This document shows positions 8,064 to 12,894 of a stretch of DNA of 12,894 nucleotides, piece after piece. How positions within the stretch are numbered: position 1 is the stretch's first letter; each line of letters begins with the position of its first letter. The DNA lies in assembly GCA_902984215.1 (NCBI GenBank), contig CADWAF010005504.1, forward strand, positions 1 to 12,894, in the 5' to 3' direction. The DNA is from Willaertia magna (Eukaryota; Heterolobosea; Eutetramitea; Acrasida; Naegleriidae). Under the pieces are notes generated by a model. The model had not been told where the DNA came from. It saw nothing but the letters and a program-made list of their open reading frames with translations, and searched no databases. The position numbers were made by a program, and so were the translations under genes.

Positions 8064-8871
8064 ATGGAAATAAAAGCATTTTCAAAAATAAAGTTAACTA
8101 ATGTAACATTTCAACACAAAATTAAATTAATGAGTTATGACGAGTCTAATATTATAATAGTTACAAAACATATGAAATTTATAAAAATAATGAATTGTTT
8201 TTAAAAGGATGTTTTTCACGTTATGAGAATGAAAATGATTTTGGAATAACTGACATTATGGAAAGTTTAAAATAAAACAAAATTAAATGTTTAAGATTAG
8301 GTTCAAATTTTTTATTTATTTTAACAAATAAATGATAATACACTTTATGGTTTTGGAAAAAAATTTCATTTAAAGTAAAAGATATTTCTTGTAGCATTAA
8401 TCATTCCATTTTATTAGATTTAAATGGTGATATTTATACAACAGGTAATAATGATTATGGACAATTAGGATTAAGAGACGAGAAACATAGAAAAAAATTT
8501 ACAAAAGTTAATTTAAATTTTAAAGTTATTAAAATATTTGCAGACAATGAAATATCATTTATTGTAAATGAAGATAATGAATTAGTTGGTTGTGGTTACA
8601 ATGTAACAGGTCAACTAGGTATTGGTAATAAAGAAACTATAACTGTATTTATAAAAATTAATTTTAATAATAGTCAAACCAAAGATTTATTTTTCAAATT
8701 GTAATTCAACTTTCATTACAGATGAAAATAATAATATTTATGTTAGTGGAGAAGATGGAATGATTATGAAATATTTAAAAAAGAAGAATTAAATTAGGAT
8801 TAAAATGTTTTTCTAAAACACTACAAAATCAATTAATTGATTTAAATATTTATTGTAAAGACATTATTTAA
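8064..8871 (+). pseudogene. Decayed RCC1-repeat gene
   Basis: An ATG in good context (8064) opens a frame beginning MEIKAFSKIKLTNVTF that stops at 8202-8204. RCC1-like sequence resumes in other frames: YEIYKNNELFLKGCFSRYEN from 8171 (in-frame stop at 8273-8275), IKCLRLGSNFLFILTN, DNTLYGFG in a short +1 island (8334-8362), then a clear repeat region (8363-8692) with HSILLDLNGDIYTTGNNDYG and GCGYNVTGQLGIGN. A shift near 8693 leads to FITDENNNIYVSGEDG. Another near 8787 leads to LGLKCFSKTLQ and a final stop at 8869-8871. That is about five frameshifts and one internal stop over a length that would encode about 268 residues. Breaks at 8334-8362, 8693 and 8787 lie near A or T runs, but neighbouring genes with longer homopolymers are intact, so decay is likelier than sequencing error. 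No GT-AG introns explain the breaks. Confidence 0.85.
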
Positions 8872-8995
8872 AGAACGAAAAATTCTTATTAAATAGAGTA
8901 GAGATAAAATCTTTCTTTGTAATTTCATTGTAAAAGTCTTTTTAATAATGTAATTAAGCTTAATTATTTTACATTTATTCTTACAATTTAAAAAC
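8872..8995. other. Convergent intergenic spacer
   Basis: This AT-rich spacer lies between the end of the RCC1 pseudogene and the end of the minus-strand GTPase gene. It contains a perfect 16-bp palindrome TAATTAAGCTTAATTA (8951-8966) and several TTGTAA or TTACAA words. It probably holds 3' ends for both directions; no specific signal can be named. Confidence 0.35.
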
Positions 8996-9790
8996 TCAAT
9001 AAGTCAATCCATCCAAATCATCCTCAACGCCACTAGACCCCAAAACTGAAGCAAACATCCCACCAGAAGATGATGATTTCTCTTTTGTTATTCTTTTACT
9101 ATTTCCACTACTTGACGTTGTCCTTTTCTTTTTTTTCATTACCTTATCTCTCTTTTTCTTTTCTTCTTCTTGTTCTTCCTTTTCATTAGTAAATTTTCTC
9201 ATTTCTCTTACTATTGTTTCTAAAAGGAGGTTAATATTGTAGTTTTCTTTTGCTGAAACGTAGATTAGAGGTACTTCTTTGGAAAGCAATAAAACTTCGT
9301 TCATGTATTTTCTTACTTCACTTTCTGATATGACATTTGGCAAATCACTTTTTGATGCCACTATTACACATGGAAAATCTACTTTTCTTTTATTGTTCTC
9401 TTGATTATATTGTTGTTGTTGTTGTTCCATTGTAATATTTTCATTTTCTATTATTGTTGGAGTATTTAATTCCCTAATATTTCTAATCTTTTTTACAAAA
9501 ATATTTAAATCTTCTAAAGATTTCTTTGAAGTAGCATCAAACACTAAAACGTAACCAAATACCTTTCTTAAAGTTATATCAAGTAAACAATGATATTCAT
9601 CTTGACCTGCAGTATCATTAATTGTTAAACGTACAGATTTATTATCAACATTTCTTTTAATTTCATATGAATCATCAATTGTTGGATCATAAAAATCACC
9701 AATATATGAACCTTGTGTAATTCTTATTGTAATGCAGGTTTTACCTACACCACCACTTCCACAAACACCAAAATTAAAATATTGTGACAT
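8996..9790 (-). CDS. Ras-like small GTPase with C-terminal extension and no CaaX box
   Basis: The protein has 264 residues, ending in TGA. G motifs in order: G1 GSGGVGKT (11-18), G2 DPTIDDSY (35-42, Thr37), G3 DTAGQDEY (59-66, Gln63 at the Ras Gln61 position), G4 SKSD (146-149) and G5 SAK (179-181). The DPTIDDSY effector region and the DTAGQDEY segment place it with Ras rather than Rab, Rho or Ran. It would act as a GTP/GDP switch in signalling. Three things are odd: the G4 Asn is Ser; an insertion of about 30 residues with Q5 (108-138) separates helix 3 from the G4 strand; and an acidic/basic then Ser-rich tail (200-264) ends in DGLTY without a prenylatable cysteine. GTPase membership is secure. 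The lack of a lipidation motif suggests a soluble protein or attachment via the polybasic tail (inference). Confidence 0.92.
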   Translation of the reverse strand: MSQYFNFGVCGSGGVGKTCITIRITQGSYIGDFYDPTIDDSYEIKRNVDNKSVRLTINDTAGQDEYHCLLDITLRKVFGYVLVFDATSKKSLEDLNIFVKKIRNIRELNTPTIIENENITMEQQQQQYNQENNKRKVDFPCVIVASKSDLPNVISESEVRKYMNEVLLLSKEVPLIYVSAKENYNINLLLETIVREMRKFTNEKEEQEEEKKKRDKVMKKKKRTTSSSGNSKRITKEKSSSSGGMFASVLGSSGVEDDLDGLTY

Positions 9791-10068
9791 TTGTTGTGAT
9801 TTATATGTACTAATAACAAAGCTGTTTTTTTTACTTTGATATCTTGAGGAGGAGCTAGCATCAAATTTAATGTTTTTTTATTTGCTTCGCTGTTAGTTTG
9901 AACTTTCATGGAATAGTAGTTGTTGTTTCTTATACACATCATTTGAACCGAGGCCTTTTAAAATGACAAGCAAAAAACATTTTTACTAAAAAGTAAGTTG
10001 CACATGGAACTCATAGTTCTTTACAACTTTGATTTAAAATAATTAAATAAAATAAATAATTAAATAAA
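9791..10068 (-). promoter_or_regulatory. Spacer between two minus-strand genes
   Basis: It lies downstream of the glycosyltransferase gene and upstream of the GTPase gene, so it should hold the 3' end of one and the promoter of the other. It is mainly AT-rich with two less AT-rich patches, near 9846-9860 (gaggaggagctagc) and 9944-9957 (gaaccgaggcc). I recognise no RNA gene or named element. Short open frames here look like chance. Confidence 0.35.
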
Positions 10069-12855
10069 TCAAGTGTCAGCATGATATTCATTTAATCCTC
10101 TAATTGTCAATTCCAATGCAATTTCAGGAGATTTTACTTTCTTTCTTTTCGTTTCTTTCATTACTTTATCCACACATTCAATCATTAATTCATTATCAAA
10201 ATATTTAATTACATGTTCTCTACCTAATTTAGCAATTTCATTTATTTTCTTTAAATTTTTATTTAAAATAAAATTTTCAAAAATATTTATATATTTTAAA
10301 GTATCTTGTTCTTCATTTATAGGTTTAATTAAATATGCAAATTGTTCATCCTTTACAATATCCTTCTTTTCTTGTAAATTATTATCTTTTAAATTCTTTT
10401 GTAAATTACTATCTTGTTGTAAAATAATTTCAGATTGACCACCAACATTTGCACCAATAAAAATATTTTCAGTACTTAAAGCTTCAAATAAAGTAAATGC
10501 AATTCCTTCCATTTTTGAAGGTAAAAATATAATATCACTCATACTATAATAATTAATCATTTCATTTGGTAAAATTCCATTTTTATCATTTACAATAAAA
10601 TATTCTGATCTTTCATTTTCAAATAAATTTCTATCTTCTCCTTCACCACAAATAAAGGCATAAATCTTTTTTAAATTATTATTATTTTTAGAATTAAATT
10701 TATAAATTAAATGTTTTAAAACATTGATAAATACTTTTGGTTGTTTTTGTTCTGTAAATCTACCGACAAATAAAATTACAAAATCATTATTTGTAATTCC
10801 ATATTGTAAACGTAATTCTTTTCTTTTTTGTAAATTTTTTTTAAATTTTTTTGTATCTACATTTACATAACATATTGGTAAATTATTATTTTGTAAATTA
10901 TTTAATTTATATAAATTACGTTTATTTAAATAATAATTTAATAAATGTTTAGAATTAAATATTGTATTATCCAAATAAGGTAACATCATCATTGAATGTC
11001 TTGGATACCCACCATCCCGCCATTCTTCTTGTTCCATATGTAAATAATCTAAAAACAAAGTTTCTTTACAATTAAGTTTTAAAAACGGTAAAATTTTATA
11101 ACTTGGTTCAGAATTAGAAATGATAACATATTTTATTTTTCTACTTTTTATAAAATATGTTAAAAATAAAGGATAATCATAATAGTAGATAAATAAATCT
11201 AAAAATAAAATTTCTTTACAATATTTTTTAAATTTATTTTTCCAAACGTTATTATTGGTCATGTAATGTGTTGTAATGATATAAATATTTTTATTTTTTT
11301 GTAAACCTTTAATTAAATTTAAATTAAATCTATCGGCGCCACCTAAAGCTAACCATGGAACTAAAAATAAAATATTTTCTTGTGTATTTTGTAAACCATT
11401 TTGTAAAGTATTTTCTTGTGTATTTTGTAAATTCTTTTGTAAAGAATTAAATTTTTCAAATTTAATATTTATTGTAACATTATTTTCTTGATTTAAATAA
11501 TATTGATATGGAAATAAATAATTAAATTTTGTTGAAATTGAATATTTCCAATTTGGTAATTGTCTAAAATTAGAAATAAATAAATTATAATAATTATTAT
11601 TTAAACTATTTATTATAATATTATTTTCTTTATTTATCCAAATTAAAATTTCTTTTAATGTTAAACCCCAACATTTTTCATTTCCAGAAATTATTAAAAT
11701 CATTTCATAAAAATATTTAATTTTAAATTCTTTAATTAATAAATTTAAATATTTTAAAAAAATAAATTTATTTATCATTAAAAAAGAATAATCATTTATT
11801 TTATTTGCATGTAAAAAATTTAATTTATTATTAAAATATTCATTTTTAATTATTTGTAAATTATTATTTTGTAAAGTATATTGTAAAGAATTTAAATCAT
11901 TATATTTAATATAATAAGAATTTATAAAATGAAAATTAAATTTTGAATAACTTGTTAAAGAAAATATTGTCATTTCTAAAAAATTATATTTTAATAAATC
12001 TCCTGAATTTAAAAATAAAATAAAATTACTTTCTTTTAAAATTTTATTATTTTTATTTAAATAATTTAATAATAAATTTAAATTATTATCATCTTCATTG
12101 TTATTTGGTTCTTTTTGTAAAGAAATTACATTTTTTAAATTACAAAATTTACAAAAAGAATAAATTTCAAAACATTTAAAATTTTGTAATTGTAAAGATT
12201 GTAAAGTATTTTTATAATATTGTAAATTATTTAAATGTTCATTTAAAATTGTAATAAATATTGTAATAAATTGTTTGTTTTTACATTTTATATTTAATTT
12301 ATTGTTATAATTAAAATAGTTTGTATCTAGTGGTGAATGTAATTCTTCATTTTCATTCCGATTATTTTCATCATCATCTTCATCTTCTCCCATCGTTAGT
12401 TTCTTTTTATCCTTCGGATTAGTTATTGGATTATTAGAATTATCTTCTTTTCTATCGGAATAGTCTTCCATTAAAGTAGTAGGTATTTTCGTTCCATCTT
12501 TATCTTCCCCATTAAGCCTACCATCATCCTCTCCTCCATCATCAACAGAAGAACCTTCTACCTCCTTATCGGAAGAAGAAGAAGAAGAAGGCTGCTGCCT
12601 TTTCCACATGAAAAAAAAATAAAATGCAAAAAAAAGGAACAGCGCCAACAAACAATAAAAAAAAATTTTTTTATAATTTTTTTTTAGCGCCAAAAATAAT
12701 TTTTTTCTTAATTGTTTCGAAAAGGTTTCCTTTTCAAAAATTAAATTGGAATTAGTAGGTTGTTGAAAACGTGATGAATTAGATAAAGATTCAATGTCAT
12801 TGGTTAAATTATTGTTGAGAGAAGATGGTGCGGAGTGAAAACGTGTGTGAAACAT
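10069..12855 (-). CDS. Membrane-anchored two-domain glycosyltransferase (GT2-like + GT4)
   Basis: This intact 928-residue protein starts at ATG 12853-12855 and ends in TGA. Residues 64-84 (FFYCLLALFLFFAFYFFFMW) form one transmembrane segment flanked by lysines, so this is probably a type II Golgi or ER protein. An acidic Ser/Asp/Asn-rich stem follows (88-185). Residues 193-310 resemble a GT2 (GT-A) domain: FITIFITILNEHLNN, then FILFLNSGDLL at the place of the usual D-x-D. Residues 495-890 are a GT4-type GT-B domain: LVPWLALGGADR (498-509), ILFVGRFTEQKQP (694-706), CGEGEDR, and the E-x7-E motif EGIAFTLFE (783-791) with GANVGGQSE after it. GT4 enzymes transfer sugar from nucleotide-sugar donors with retention. 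The GT2 part lacks a clear DxD and may be weak or inactive. Sugar and acceptor are unknown. The gene is very AT-rich, with about 19 Leu-Gln dipeptides. Confidence 0.87.
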   Translation of the reverse strand: MFHTRFHSAPSSLNNNLTNDIESLSNSSRFQQPTNSNLIFEKETFSKQLRKKLFLALKKNYKKIFFYCLLALFLFFAFYFFFMWKRQQPSSSSSSDKEVEGSSVDDGGEDDGRLNGEDKDGTKIPTTLMEDYSDRKEDNSNNPITNPKDKKKLTMGEDEDDDENNRNENEELHSPLDTNYFNYNNKLNIKCKNKQFITIFITILNEHLNNLQYYKNTLQSLQLQNFKCFEIYSFCKFCNLKNVISLQKEPNNNEDDNNLNLLLNYLNKNNKILKESNFILFLNSGDLLKYNFLEMTIFSLTSYSKFNFHFINSYYIKYNDLNSLQYTLQNNNLQIIKNEYFNNKLNFLHANKINDYSFLMINKFIFLKYLNLLIKEFKIKYFYEMILIISGNEKCWGLTLKEILIWINKENNIIINSLNNNYYNLFISNFRQLPNWKYSISTKFNYLFPYQYYLNQENNVTINIKFEKFNSLQKNLQNTQENTLQNGLQNTQENILFLVPWLALGGADRFNLNLIKGLQKNKNIYIITTHYMTNNNVWKNKFKKYCKEILFLDLFIYYYDYPLFLTYFIKSRKIKYVIISNSEPSYKILPFLKLNCKETLFLDYLHMEQEEWRDGGYPRHSMMMLPYLDNTIFNSKHLLNYYLNKRNLYKLNNLQNNNLPICYVNVDTKKFKKNLQKRKELRLQYGITNNDFVILFVGRFTEQKQPKVFINVLKHLIYKFNSKNNNNLKKIYAFICGEGEDRNLFENERSEYFIVNDKNGILPNEMINYYSMSDIIFLPSKMEGIAFTLFEALSTENIFIGANVGGQSEIILQQDSNLQKNLKDNNLQEKKDIVKDEQFAYLIKPINEEQDTLKYINIFENFILNKNLKKINEIAKLGREHVIKYFDNELMIECVDKVMKETKRKKVKSPEIALELTIRGLNEYHADT
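11373..11444 (-). repeat. 36-bp tandem duplication in the glycosyltransferase gene
   Basis: Two head-to-tail 36-bp units (11373-11408 and 11409-11444) differ at three bases. They encode two copies of an LQNTQEN-type segment in the linker between the GT2-like and GT4 domains (about residues 471-494). The duplication is in frame and recent enough to remain nearly identical. Confidence 0.9.
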
Positions 12856-12887
12856 TTTTTTTTTAATTTTTTTTTAATTTTTTTTTT
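12856..12887 (-). promoter_or_regulatory. Phased A-tract 5' leader of the glycosyltransferase gene
   Basis: On the coding strand the ATG is preceded by A10, TT, A9, TT, A9, an 11-nt period close to one helical turn. The layout matches that before the RCC1 gene at 1621-1660. The rest of the promoter lies beyond the window. Confidence 0.6.
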
Positions 12888-12894
12888 GTTAAAA

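Noticed and set aside
8064..8871. The RCC1-like stretch as an intact gene with several introns
   Set aside because: The reading-frame changes are one- or two-base shifts within continuous RCC1-like coding sequence, with no GT-AG pair removing sequence at those points.
8951..8966. Perfect 16-bp palindrome TAATTAAGCTTAATTA between convergent genes
   Set aside because: In DNA this AT-rich a few such palindromes are expected by chance in 12.9 kb, so position alone does not support a terminator or binding site.
9745..9942. 65-codon minus-strand frame overlapping the GTPase start
   Set aside because: It is out of frame with the GTPase, has no recognisable domain, and the GTPase ATG already gives the expected short Ras N-terminus.

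Overview
This is AT-rich DNA from a unicellular eukaryote. It has spliceosomal GT-AG introns, A-rich sequence before start codons and low-complexity N/K/Q/S-rich protein segments. TAA, TAG and TGA are all used as stops, so the code is standard. Gene content (a KY-type transglutaminase-like protein, divergent RCC1-repeat proteins, a Ras-like GTPase with no CaaX box, a eukaryotic glutamine-dependent NAD+ synthetase) and intron poverty would fit a free-living amoeba or amoeboflagellate. A heterolobosean such as Naegleria is my first guess and a dictyostelid-like amoeba an alternative. This is inference; no species is claimed.

Layout, left to right: a divergent RCC1-repeat protein (25-1620, minus) is transcribed away from a transglutaminase-like protein (1820-3841, plus), with a 199-bp shared upstream region between them. 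Just after the second gene lies a short relic of an RCC1-repeat coding sequence (3870-3956). Next come a three-exon NAD+ synthetase gene (4133-6393, plus; introns of 67 and 46 bp) and an MDR-family NAD(P)H oxidoreductase (6690-7943, plus). A decayed RCC1-repeat gene follows (8064-8871, plus), broken by about five frameshifts and one in-frame stop. The right part is on the minus strand: a Ras-like small GTPase (8996-9790) and a large two-domain GT2-like/GT4 glycosyltransferase with an N-terminal membrane anchor (10069-12855).

The genes do not form an obvious pathway. NAD+ synthetase and the MDR enzyme both concern nicotinamide nucleotides, but adjacency in a eukaryote is weak evidence of a link. 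The main structural theme is RCC1-repeat sequence in three states: an intact divergent gene, a full-length pseudogene and a roughly 70-bp fragment sharing 39 identical bases with the pseudogene. A second theme is the 5' leaders. Both long, very AT-rich minus-strand genes start directly after phased A-tracts broken by TT, while most plus-strand genes have an AACAAACAA-like leader. I found no tRNA, rRNA, transposon, CRISPR array or clear novel multi-gene system.
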